A stretch of 64,000 bases of DNA, from NCBI RefSeq assembly GCF_023278565.1, contig NC_064676.1:6944001-7008000 (forward strand), given 5' to 3'. The stretch's first letter is position 1. Every line of letters begins with the position of its first letter. Both the position numbers and the translations under genes were made by a program. The DNA is from Colletotrichum lupini. Its lineage: Eukaryota > Ascomycota > Sordariomycetes > Glomerellales > Glomerellaceae. Of the stretch, positions 1 to 12,461 are shown piece by piece. The notes below the pieces were generated by a model that was not told the origin of the DNA, ran no database searches, and saw nothing but the letters and a program-made list of their open reading frames with translations.

Positions 1-3000
1 AGGATACTAAAGGGTAAATTGCGAGTAAAGATCCTTAAAGAGCTTATTAATTAAATTAATAAGCTAATAAAAACCTAGCTAAATAAGGGGATAAATAAGC
101 GAAAAGTCGGATATTTTTATATTATAATTTAGCGTATATTAAAAATAAAAATAACCTTATACTAAGTACCTAAAAACTACGAGACGCTCTATTTAAAACT
201 AAAATCTAGCTTTAATATTAAAATAAAAATACCGCGCTAAACTTATTTCTAAGTATACGACGGCCCTTATTAATAATATTAAGTCAATCGAACGTATAAT
301 AAAAAAAGAAAAGAGGCTAAATATAGTAATCGCTAATAAAGAGGCCTAGATTTATTAAATAAATAAAGATTTAACTTATGGGTAGGGTAATAAAAAAAGT
401 AATATTATATTTATAAAAAGGATAGATATTAGTTAAGTAATTATTTTAAAAAAGAGCGTACTAAATTATATAAATAGTATAAAAGGTTAAGGGTAGTAGA
501 TAGTAAAACTAGCTCTTATTAGTTTAATTAATTCCTTATTATATATAAGGATAGATTTAGGGGTATAGAACTTAGTAACAGTAGTTAAAGTAGCGGCTTA
601 AAATATATACCCCCTATAAAAAATTTAAAAAATAAAGAAAATCTTACCTCCTATATTAACGAATTAAATTATAACGAAATTAATAATATTAACTACTTTT
701 TTTTTACCCCGTTAGTTTTTAAAAAATATACGAGGTTAAACGAATAGAGAGTAGTAAAAACTCTTAATAAGTAGGCTTTTATTTATAGATAATAAAAGAA
801 GGTCCTTTAGATAATAAATATAGAGGCGGCTAAAAGGGCGAATTTAATAAGGCTAAAGCTTATTTTTTTAACAATTAAGGAAAAGACGCTATCTCTTTTA
901 ATATTTAAAAAAAAAAGAATATAATACTAAGTAAATCTAGGGGTAGCTAGAGGGGTCCTTTTTATACTATTTAAATCCCTTAAATACTAAGCTTATATAA
1001 GTATTTTATATAAGTAAAAAGTACGGCCTAAATAATTTCTATAGGATTATTCTAAATATTAGGGTATCGTAATAGTTAACTAAAAGAAAAGGGTAATTTT
1101 AAGTATTATAAAAGATTATATTAGTAACGCTTAATACGTTAATAGCGGGTATTATAAGGATTAGTTTTGGCCTAAGTAAGGAAATCGTCGCCCTAAGTAT
1201 AATAGAAATAGAGACGTACTTCGGAACGATAACTTTTTATATTTTACTTATTAATACCCTATTTCTCTTATATTTAAAAAATATAGATTAACTAAGTATT
1301 ATATTTAATAATATAAAGAATAAAATCTCTAGTAATAAGTATTTTAAAATAGTTAAATGATAATAAGGGTATACGTTTATAAAGCTTATTAATAATACGA
1401 AGTTAATTAATTACTTAACGGAAAGTAAGCTTAGAAAACTATATTAAAGATTCGAGTACCCGTCGGTTACGAGGCTATATAACTTCTTAAAATAATTAGG
1501 TAATAATAATATTAAAATAGGGGCGCTAAAGTAGTTAATAAAAGTATATTATTAATATTAAATAAATGCGCAGAGCCTATATAAATTTAAGTTTAAATTG
1601 CGTAATAAGCTTAATTTTAATTAGGAAATCGTTATTAATATTTCCTATTTAAATAGTCGGCTAGTATTATATATAATCGACGTAGCTATATCTTTCTAAG
1701 TAGGGTAATTCCTCTAGGATTTATAAATAAAAATAGTATAAGTAGCCTTGCGAAAAAGCTAGATTAATATATACTAGGGACCGCTAAACGGTATTAGAAC
1801 CGATGCTAGTACTAGCTTTAAGTTAGTAAAATTTAGGGATAATACGACGGCCTATAGTATATAGCTAAAAATCGTACCCGTTAAAGTATATTATAATATT
1901 AAAAAAGTAGAAAGGGTATATTAGTAATTAAAAAGGGTGTTTAGAATTATTAAAAAGGAAAATCCGGATTTTATTAATGACGAATGCCTTTAGATAGTAC
2001 TTAAATACTATAATAATACTATAAGGCCTAACGGATTTATACTAACGCTATTAGTATTTAGAGTATATTTAAAAACGACCTTAGCCTCGCTACTATTATT
2101 AAATATAAGCTAACGAGCCTAAGTAGTTAAAAAAATAATATAAGTACTACGCGAGGTAAGTATAAAAAAGTAAGTTAACGAGGTAATTATTATATATAAT
2201 AAGCCCGATATAGGGGGTAATTTAAATATATTACTAAATTTAGATATATAAGTATAGCGCGAAATTACTTAATAATAAGCTAGGTTATATAAGTTAATTT
2301 TTATTAACGAGCGCTCTTATATAGTTACGAGAGATTATAATTAGCTATTTAAAGTATTAATTACGGTAGTTAGACCGTATTATATAGATCTTAACGAGGT
2401 AATTTCTAACTTATAAAAAGAAGAAGAGCTAGGGGAAACTATATAACCCGTAATAGAAGTATAAGAAATTATCTTTAACGAAATCGTCGTAATAATATTA
2501 ATAAACGACGAGGAAGAGGAAATTATTAAAAGGGTATTAATATTATTAATAAGACGTTACGGAAAGCTATAATAATAAGCCCTAACGTAGTAATTTATTA
2601 TTAATAACGAGGTAATTAATACTTTTTATATAATAAAAGAGAAAGCCGATTTCGAGCTAGCGGTTAAATTATATAAAGAAAGTATAATTATAATTATTAA
2701 AAAGCCGTATAAGGGATTAGATCTTATTAAAGTAAATACTTTTCGTAATCGAGGGGTCTATTAATTTATCCTATACGACTTAGAAAAATATATAAACCTC
2801 TATATATTTAAATTACGAATAGTTTATAAGATTAAAGGGAAAAGAATACCTTAGCTATATAAAAAGTTTAAATACGTAATTTAGGGGTACGGCGACGTTA
2901 AAAAAGCAATGCTATTTATATAATTACTTATTATATAGCGCTATAACTAACGATTAATAATAATATTAATAATATTACTACGGAAGAAGGGATACGAGAT

Positions 3001-4548
3001 TTAGAGCTATAATATTACCTAGGCCTATACCTAATCGGCCATAGGGCTTATAAAAAAATCCTAGCCTATTTACTAAAGGAAATAGCTAGTAAGTACCTAG
3101 AAGGTATAATTATTAAAGTGCTTAAGCTACTATATAGGCTCGTAGAATTAGGTACTTATTAATAGGCTACTTATTACGATTTTTATATTAATTAATTATT
3201 AATAGTTATTTTTATATACGACCCGTGCTTATTAATTATAGAGTACGAAAGTGACTAATTTAGGATTATTAAAATATAAACTAATAATATATTAGACCTA
3301 TTTAATATTAACTTTATAAAAAAGGAGGATAAGGAGCTTTAAAAAGCGGGCTTTATAATAAAACTAAAAGAGGTCTTTATAATAAATACCCCCTTAGTAT
3401 TTAATAACGGGATTTTTATAATTAAAAAAGAAACCGTCGTTTTTTAGTAAAAGGGGTAGGGCGAGAAGATTAACTTTATTAATTTAAATATAATTAATAT
3501 TAAGAAGTAGTATAAAGCTAAGCTTATATGAGGGGTATATATTATAAATATTTATTAGCTCGAGGCGACTTTTAATTACGTTAAAGTAGTATAAGTTATA
3601 AATCTAATTAAACAAGATATCGAGGTACTTAATAAGCGGCTTAAGTAGTAATAAACGAATCTCGATCGAGGTCTTATTTATTACCTAATTAACCTTGCGA
3701 TTAGTAAGCTTTACGTTTTTATTAATAAGTTATTTATAAATAATAACGACTTTATTTCGTAGTTAAGGTATATTATTATCCTAACTAACGAGAGTATAAG
3801 TAAGAGCGAATTTACTATATATAGTAATATAATCTATTACTTATTAACTAAAAATAAGCGGGTAATAAGAAGTATATTAGCGTTAGAGGTTTATAATATA
3901 GTTAACGGCGTTAACCTCTCTTATATAATTTTAATAACGCTAAGAAAGATTACTAATTAAATTAGCTTTTTACTTATTTTAATAGTTATTTATACCGATT
4001 TTTATTTACTATATAAATACCTTATTAAATTAGGAACGACGAAGGAAAAGAGGCTTATAATTAATATTATAGCCCTTAGGTAATTATATAAAAAGTACGA
4101 AATACTTAAGATCCGTTAGATTAATAATAAAAATAACCTCGTAAACGCTTTTATAAAAGTAGTACTAAATAAGGGATTAGAATAATTTATAAGTAGTAGA
4201 AAAGTTATTATATAAATAGAGGGATAGGTTATATAAAAAGAGTAGAAAAAAGAGGGAAAAGGAGACGACTTAATAAACGGGCCCGAGGTCGAATTATATT
4301 TCTAACCGTAGCGGTTAAATCGATAAAAAAAAAAGAAAGTTAGTATTAAATTAGAAGTTTAATTTAACTACGGTATATAGCCGACTATATAAGGGCTAAT
4401 TAGGGGCCTTATTTACGATTATTATAGCTAGCCTAACTTATAGTTAGAACCTTCTTTTTATACCTACTACGTAAATATTTATATAATTCAATTAATCTCT
4501 TTGTTAACTACGGTTCGAACTAACTACCTTATAATAGGGATACCAATA
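1..4548 (+). mobile_element. Ty1/copia LTR retrotransposon, copy 1 (5' end outside window), RIP-degraded
   Basis: The sequence matches the second copy at about 7957-12461 almost collinearly, differing mainly by transitions. Degraded reading frames, broken by many TAA/TAG codons, follow copia order: integrase around 1460-2100, reverse transcriptase around 2600-3600 and RNase H around 3780-4200. It ends in a 3' LTR (4344-4548) preceded by an A/G-rich polypurine tract (4325-4339). The left end lies outside the window, so no target-site duplication can be paired; the bases after the LTR are ACAAC. This copy is more AT-converted than copy 2 and cannot encode protein. Confidence 0.9.
4344..4548 (+). 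repeat. 3' LTR of copia copy 1
   Basis: This 205-bp LTR aligns end to end with the two 202-bp LTRs of copy 2 apart from a 3-bp insertion (CTA). It begins TATTA and ends AATA, where an unmutated LTR would have TG...CA, consistent with C-to-T and G-to-A change at the termini. Confidence 0.85.
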
Positions 4549-4883
4549 ACAACATTAGTATCTACTTCGTAACGTAATACACCAAAGGAAAGGACATAAG
4601 GTCAATGACCCCAGCTTCTCTACTAACACAAAGCTAAGTATCAAATTAAGAATATGCTATACCCAGAAGCAGCTAGTTGCACCTCAGCTGAGGGAACCCT
4701 ACCAATCAAAGCCTGTAGTCGGGATGACAGGTGTCCGCCACGACCAAGCATACTACGGACCACCACGCGCCCATTCAAGGCAATCAATAGGCATCAAAAA
4801 GAGGGGCATGAAGGCTGAGATGTTCCAAAGACGGCCACGGCGCCGAAATCATCCAAGCATCAACCTCAACTCCACCGTGCGTA
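4549..4883. other. 5' flank of the HET-domain gene
   Basis: Base composition returns to GC-balanced at about 4560, immediately after the copia LTR. There is no recognisable coding sequence. The stretch presumably holds what remains of the promoter and leader of the HET gene; a copia element now sits less than 340 bp upstream of the likely start codon. Confidence 0.5.
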
Positions 4884-5486
4884 ATGCCGGATTTCGACGA
4901 TGACTGCGCCTGGCCGCGCCGGCTACTGCATGTACCTTCGATGACATCAATGCAGTGGGCGCCTGGCAATTATTACGGAAATGATCGCGCCCCCAAGTAC
5001 ATCGCTATTTCGTACACCTGGGGTAGATGGCGATTGAAGAGTGCGACACAACATCCAGATGTGAAAGGGCTCCCAGTCAAAGGCGTTACCTGGGAAATGC
5101 CACGAGTAGACCCAGATCATTTTACGATGGGAGAAATGGAGAATCTGCTGAGATCAGCTTTGAAGCTCTCAGTGGAGGTCAGAGGCAAGTCAAAACATAC
5201 AAAAGTGTAACCCTTAACTCCGTGTGAACGCGTCGCTGACGACAAGTAGCCTTCGATAATCCTGGCGAACCGGTCCCTCGAATCCACTACGTCTGGCTGG
5301 ACGTGGCCTGCATTGACCAGACGCGGGGATCGGCAGAAATGGCCTTGGAGGTTGGCCGTCAAGCAAAATTTTTCAAGGGAGCCACGCACACGTTTGCATG
5401 GTTGACAAAGCTTTCCCGTCAGGGATACTTGTCACAGATTGAAAAGCTTCAACAGCAGGCCAAGTCATCACGAGCTGAGGCAAAGA

Positions 5487-5491
5487 GTGGC
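5487..5491. repeat. Target-site duplication, left copy (GTGGC)
   Basis: GTGGC lies directly before the 5' LTR and is repeated exactly at 12462-12466 after the 3' LTR. A 5-bp duplication is normal for copia integrase and fixes both ends of the element. Confidence 0.95.
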
Positions 5492-5693
5492 TGTCGGATT
5501 GGAAGTCCAATTCGACCGCGGCATACAGCCGACTGCGCAGGGGCCAATTAGGGGCCCTATTTACGATTATCGTAGCCAGCCTAACCTACGGTTAGAACCT
5601 CCTTTTTATACCTACGTAAATATCTAGATAGTTTAATTAATCTCTTCGTTAACTACGGTTCGAACTAACTACCCTATAATAGGGATACTAACA
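5492..5693 (+). repeat. 5' LTR of copia copy 2
   Basis: This 202-bp repeat begins TGTCGGATTGG and ends ACTAACA. It matches the 3' LTR over its full length with 16 differences counted by eye, all transitions. Confidence 0.93.
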
Positions 5694-8600
5694 CTAATTA
5701 GTAATTAAATTCTACTATTATAGATCGGTAAGGTATCTCGCTACGTAGAAGAGACGACCTCCTAATACTGCACGGGATAGGAGATTCGTACTAATTAACC
5801 TTACGGAAGTAAATAAAAAAGGAGGCGATTCTCGAATACCGTACGGAATTAAGTAATCGTAGCCCTTTACTACTTACGAGAGGTCGACGTCTATTACGTT
5901 AAACTATACTAGTTAACGGAACCGCTTAAGTAACTAGTATTTTATTATTACTTTAAGCAGCCTTTTTTACTAAATAACTTCCCCGCGGCCGGCCTACGAT
6001 TAAAAATTAACTAGCTAAATCGGTAAAAAGAATTCCCCGTATAACGACTACCTACCTAATTAACTAGCGCGACGAACGGGCTTAATAATATAATATAAAA
6101 GAGTACTATGCGATCGAAAAAGGGGATCTCTAAACGTAGATATTCTTATTTAGTAACGAAGGTAACCCTATAGGAGTTATTAAGCTAAGAGATCTATAGT
6201 ATATAGAAAAGTCTATTACTACGGGGATCTTATAAATATACCCTTAAGCCCGCGATCTAAACGACCTCCTCGTAGCTCCCTTAACTACCCCCCGGGTATT
6301 ACTTAAGAATATAATATAAGGGACGGTCTAACGAGGGAGAAGGGGATTTAGAGGTCCTAATAATATCGAGTTAAGAGTATTACGGATCTTAGAGATTAAC
6401 TTAAGAAAAAAGCGGCCATCCTAAAGTAGTCCTACGACCTCCTGCTAAAGTTATTATTAGCTTAAAAAAAGGCTAAAAAGACGAGGATCTAAAGAAAAAG
6501 AAAAGAATCCTCTAGAGGGCCGCTAAAGGGCTTTTTTTTATACTAGCTTACGGCGTAAGATTACTAATTTCGAGAAATCGGTAACTAATAAAGATCCTAA
6601 GACTAATTACTATATCTTACTACGGTAATATAAACGTCTGCCGCTACTATTATTAAAAAGAACTACTAGAACCTACCTTTTTATACTAAATAAAAAAAAG
6701 GATCTTAGTAAGTACGATAGCTAGCGATCTAAAAAAGTAGTAGTAATCGCTAGAAATAATAAAAATAAGAATAATAGCGAAACGGCGAGAGGAAATAGAA
6801 ATCTCTTAGACCCTAATAAATTCGTTAAGTAGTAAAAGCACGGATTTACTACGACCGGCGCGCGGATTAAATATATCCCCGTTAAGATTAAATACGCTAG
6901 CGACCGCTAATATAGGTATAAGCTAGAGCACGACCCTTAGCGAGTTAGGGTAAAGAAGAAGAGGACGAAACCCGATCCTAAATAGAATCCTAATCCCTTA
7001 TAAGTAAGTAAATATTAACCCGGATTATTAGGGGACGTAGATATATAGAATCGCGGATTAGCCTAATAGCGAGTAAATTAACGTAGTATTAATCTATTTA
7101 ACTAAGGTCTATAAAAAAAAGGGGCTATAGGGGCAACCCCTATTTTACGAAATCGTAGACGACCTTAGCTATTAACTAAACGAATAGTTCGTAAGCGCAA
7201 GCCTAGGAATCGTAAAAGCGGTTAATAAATTCTTTTATAAGCGAGGGGTACTACTAGCGTAATTATAATCGTAAGAATTTTACGAAATCCTAGTAGCGAC
7301 GATTATAGAGGAGAAATTCGTAATATAGACCTAGGTATAAGTTAATAGGGCGTATAATCGCTTTAATAAATTTAGAAAAAGGGTAAACGACCTAGATTTC
7401 CTTTTTATAATTACTAACGGTAATCTATCGTTGCAGAAGGATATATAGAGGTAAAATATAGTACTAAAAGTACGATAATCGATAATTTTGCTTATTTCGA
7501 TCTATAGCTCGTCGCCGCTACTAATGCGAAATTCGGTACTAATCGGCTAGTAAGAAAGGAGGTAGACTACCCGAAGTTATTAATAATACGTAGCGACGTA
7601 GGGATCGTATATAAATACTAAAAATCTAGTAGTAAATACGAGGTAGTTTATAGACCTTAAAAAGATCTTCCTAAAAGAGAAATTATACTCTGGGGGGAAG
7701 TATAAGGTCTTATAAGAAACCCTAACGATGTTTTACGATTACTATAAAAAAGTCGGAATTAGGGAATATTAGTACTATTTAGTAGTTAATATCGTACTCG
7801 TAAGCAAAGCCTCTAATTACTATTACGAAGCGGTACGTAATCTCGATCGAAACGACTTTCTTAGTATAATTAACGCAATCCGAAGCCGCTTCGAGACCTA
7901 TAATAGGAACCTAGAGCTCCTATCTAAGCTACGAGCGATTTCTTTTATATTTATGGCTAGGATAATAGAGGGTAAATCGCGAGTAAAAATCCTCGAAGAG
8001 CTTATTGATCGAATTAATAAGCTAGCGAAAACCTAGCTAAATAAGGGGACTAACGAGTAAAAAGTCGGATATCTTTATACCGCAGTCTAGCGCGTTCTAG
8101 AGGCGAAAATAACTCTATACTAAGCACCCGAAAACTACGAGACGCTCTACTCGAGGCTAAGATCTAGCTTTGATATTAAAATAAGAATGCCGTACTAAAC
8201 CCACTTCTAAGTATACAACGGCCCTTATTAGTAGTATTAGGTCGACCGAACGTATAATAAGAAAGGAAAGGAAGCTAGGTACGGTAATCGCTAATAGGGA
8301 ATCCTAGATTTGTTAAATAGGTAGAGATTTAACTCGCGAGTAGGGTAATAGAAAAAGCAGTGTTTTATTTATAAAAAGGATAGATGTTAGTTAAGTAACT
8401 ACTCTAAGGAAGAGCGTACTAAATCGTACGAATAATATAGAAAATCGAGGGTAGTAAATAGTAAAACTAGCCCTTATCGATTTAACTAATTCCTCGTTAT
8501 ATATAAGGGCAGATCCGGGGGTACGGAACCTAGCGAAAGTAGCTAATTTAGTAGCTTAAAGCACCCGCACCTTATAGGAGATTCGGAAAATAAGGAAGAT

Positions 8601-11600
8601 CTTACTCCCTATATTAATAAATTAGATTACGACAAAGTCGACGATATTAACTACTCTTTCTTCGCCCTATTAGCCTCGGGATGATATATAAGGCTAAATA
8701 AATAAAAAGTAGTAGAAGCCCTTAATAAGTAGGTTTTTATCTACGGATAGTAAGGGAAGGTCCCTTAAATAACGGATACGGAGGTAAGCAAAAGGACGAA
8801 TTTAATAGCGCAGAATTCTACTTTCTTAATATCTAAAGAAAAGAGATAGGGTACTAAGTAATTCTAAGGGTAGCTAAAGGGGTCCTTTTTATACTACCTA
8901 GATTATTTAAATACTAAGCTCGTATAAGCATTCTACGCGAACGAAAGGTACGGCCTAAATAATTTTTATAAGATTATCCTAAATACTAGGGTATCGTAAT
9001 AGTTAATAAGAGGAAAAGGGTAATTCTAGGCGCTATAGAAAATCGCGTTAGTAACGCTTAATACGTTAATAGCGGGTATTGCGAGGATTAGCTTCGGCCT
9101 AGGTAAGGAAATCGTCGCCCTAAGTATAATAAAAGTAGAGACGTACTTCGGAACGATAACTTTCTATATCCTACCCATTAATACCCTATTTTTCTTATAT
9201 CTAAAAGATATAGATCGACTAGGTATTATATTCGATAATACGAGGAATAGAATCTCTAGCCGTAAGTACTTCGAAATAGTCGAACGACGATAGGGGCACG
9301 CGTTTATAAAGCTTACTAACGATACGAAGTCGATTAATTACCTAACGGAAAGTAAGCTTAGACAACTATACTAGAGATTTAGCTACCCGTCGGTCGCGAG
9401 GCTATATAACCTCCTAAAGTATTTAGGTAATAATAATATCGAAATAGGGGCGCTAGAGTAGTTAACGAAAGTATATTATTAATACTAAATAAATGCGCAG
9501 AGCCTACGTAAATTTAAATTTAAATTGCGTAATAAGCTTAACTTTAATTAGGAGATCGTCGTCGATATTTTTTACTTAAATAGTCGACCGGTCCTATATA
9601 TAATCGACGAGGCTATATTATTCTAAGTAGGGCAATTCTTACGGGATCTATAAGTAAAAATAATATAGGTAGCTCTATAAAAAAGCTAGATCGATATATA
9701 CTAAGGACCGCTAGATAGTATTAAAACCGACGCTAGTATTAGTTTTAAATTAGTAAAATTTAAGGAAAATGCGACGGCCTATAGTATATAGTTAAAAGTC
9801 ATACCCGTCGAAGCGTACTATAGTATTAAAAAGGTAGAAAGGGCGCACTAGTAGTTAAAAAGAGCGTTTAAAATTATTAAAAAGAAAAATCCCGATTCTA
9901 ACGACGACGAATACCTCTAGACGGTACTTAAATACTATAACGATACTATGGGGCCTAACGGGCTTATACCGACGCTTTTAGTATTTAGAGTATATTTAAA
10001 AATAACCTTAGCCTCGCTACCGTCGCTAGACGTAAGCTAATAAGCTTAAGTAGTTAAAAAAGCAATACGGGTACTACGCAAGGTAAGCATAAGAAGGTAA
10101 GTTAATAAGGTAATTACTACGCGCAATAGGCCCGATATAGGGGTTAATTTAAATATACCCCTAAATTCGGATATACGAATATAGCGCGAAATTACTTAAT
10201 AATAGGCTGGGCTATATAAATTAATTTCTATTGACGAGCGTTCTTACGTAGTTACGAGAGATCGCGACTAGCTATTCGAAGTATTAATTATAATAGTTAG
10301 ACTATATTATATAGATCCTATCGAGGTGATTTCTAGCCTATAAGAAGAAGAAGAGCTAGGGGAAGCTATATAACCCGCGGCAGAGGCATAGGAAATTATC
10401 CTTAACGAAATCGTCGTAGTAGTACTAATAGACGACGAGGAAGAGGAAATTGCTAAAAGGGTACTAATACGTTGCGGGAGACTACGATAGTAAGCACTAA
10501 CGCGGTAATTTATTACTAGCGACGAGGTAATTAATACCTTTTATATAATAAAAGAGAAAGCCGATTTCGAGCTAGTAGTTAAACTACGTAAAGAAGGCGT
10601 AATTATAACTACTAGAAAGCCGTATAAGGGATTAGATCTTATCGAAGTAGACACTTTGCGCGATCGAGGGGTCTATTAATTTATCCTCTACGATCTAGAA
10701 AAGTATATAAACCTCTATATATTTAAATCGCGAATAGTTCGTAAAATTAAAGGAAAAGGAATACCCTAACCGTACGAAAAGTCTAGATACGTAATTTAGG
10801 GGTACGGCGATATCGAAAAAGCGACGCTGCTTATATAATCGCCCACTATATAGCGCTATAGCTAACGATTAATAATAGTATTAATAGTATCGCTGCGGAA
10901 GAAGGGATACGAGATTTAGAGCCGTAATATTACCTAGGCATATACCTAATCGGCTATAGGGCTCATAAGGAAAATCCTAGCCTATCTACCAAAAGAAATA
11001 GCTAGTAAGTACCTAGAAAGTATAATTATTAAAGTGCTTAAGCTACTATATAGGCTCGCAGAATCGGGCACCTATTAGTGGGCTACTTATTACGATTTTT
11101 ATATTAATTAACTATTAATAGTTACTTTTACGTACGACCCGTGCTTATTAGTTACGGAGTACGAAGGTAACTAATTTAGGATCGTCGGAATGTAAACTAA
11201 CGATATATTAGGCCTATTTAATATTAACTTTATAAAGAAAGAGGATAAGGAGCTTTAGAAAGCGGGCTTCGTAGCGAAGCTAAAAGAGGTCCTTATAATA
11301 AACACCCCCCTAGTATTTAACGGCGGGATTCTTATAATCGAAGGGGAAACTATCGTTCTTTAATAAAAAGGGTAGGGCGAGAAAATTAACCTCGTCGACC
11401 CGAACGTAACCGATATTAAGAAGCGGTATAAGGCTAAGCTTATATAAGGGGTATATATTATGAGTATTTATTAGCCTAAAGTAACTTTTAACTACGCTAG
11501 GGTAGCGTAGGCTATAAATCTAACTAAACGAGACGTCGAGGTACTTAATAAGCGACTTAAGTAGTAATAAAAGAATCTCGATCGAGGTCTCGTTTATTAC

Positions 11601-11711
11601 CTAATTAACCTTACGACTAGTAAGCTCTACGTCTTCGTTAATAAGTTATTTGCGAATAATAACGACCTTACTTCGTAATTAGGGTATATTATTATCCTAG
11701 CTAACGAGAGT

Positions 11712-11999
11712 ATGAGCGAGAGCGAATTTACTATATATAGTAATATAATCTATTACTCGTTAACTAAAAGTAAGCGAGTAATAAGAAATATATTAGTATT
11801 GGAGGTCTATAGTATAGTTAACGGCGTTAACCTCTCTTACGCGATTTTAACGATACTAAGGAAGATTACTAATCGAATTAGCCTTCTACCTATTCTAACG
11901 GTTATCTATACCGATTCTTACTCGCTATATAAATACCTCGTTAAATTAAGAACGACGAAAGAAAAGAGGCTTATAATTAATATTATAGCCCTTAGGTAA
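11712..11999 (+). pseudogene. Copia RNase H remnant, stop-free fragment
   Basis: This is 95 codons without a stop, containing the copia RNase H pattern SEF...LEVYSIVNGV...YTDSYSLYKYLVKL.TTKEKRLIINIIALR. Conservation continues beyond the stop (an ERRKI...IR-type tail, then DAF.K) to about 12130. It is a fragment of the pol polyprotein of copy 2, not a host gene. Confidence 0.85.
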
Positions 12000-12259
12000 T
12001 CGTACGAAAGGCGCAAGATACTTAAAATCCGTTAGATTAATAATAAAAATAACCTCGTAGACGCTTTTATAAAAGTAGTATTAAATAAGGGATTAGAGCA
12101 ATTCGTAAGTAATAGAAAAGTTATTATACGAATAGAGGGATAGGTTATATAAAAAAAATAGAGAAAAGGGGGAAAAAGAGACGACTTAGTAAACGGGCCC
12201 GAGGTCGAATTATACCTCTAACCGTAGCGGTTAAATTAATAAAAAAAAAAGAAAGTTAG

Positions 12260-12461
12260 TATTAGATTAGAAGTCTAATTCGACCGCGGTATATAGCCGA
12301 CTGCGCAGGGGCTAATTAGGGGCCCTATTTACGATTATCGTAGCTAGCCTAACCTACGGTTAGAACCTCCTTTTTATACCTACGCAGATATCCAGATAGT
12401 TTAATTAATCTCTTCGTCAACTACGGTTCGAACCAACTACCCTGTAATAGGGATACCAACA
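12260..12461 (+). repeat. 3' LTR of copia copy 2
   Basis: This 202-bp partner of the 5' LTR begins TATTAGATTAG and ends ACCAACA. It is followed directly by the GTGGC duplication (12462-12466), after which the HET reading frame resumes. Confidence 0.93.

Larger units (their letters stand above)
5492..12461 (+). mobile_element. Complete Ty1/copia retrotransposon (6970 bp), RIP-mutated, inside the HET gene
   Basis: Two 202-bp LTRs, a perfect 5-bp target duplication and a polypurine tract (12241-12255) define the element. Frame-broken domains run in copia order. A gag-type CX2C zinc-knuckle remnant lies near 8355-8420 and an aspartic-protease-like region near 9040-9260. Integrase spans about 9380-10020 and includes the GPK/NDT-like tail of copia elements. 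Reverse transcriptase spans 10520-11520 and RNase H 11680-12130. Nearly every domain contains TAA or TAG, so no protein can be made. Conversion is milder than in copy 1 and many CpG sites survive. One stretch of 95 codons (11712-11999), the RNase H part, is free of stops. Confidence 0.93.
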
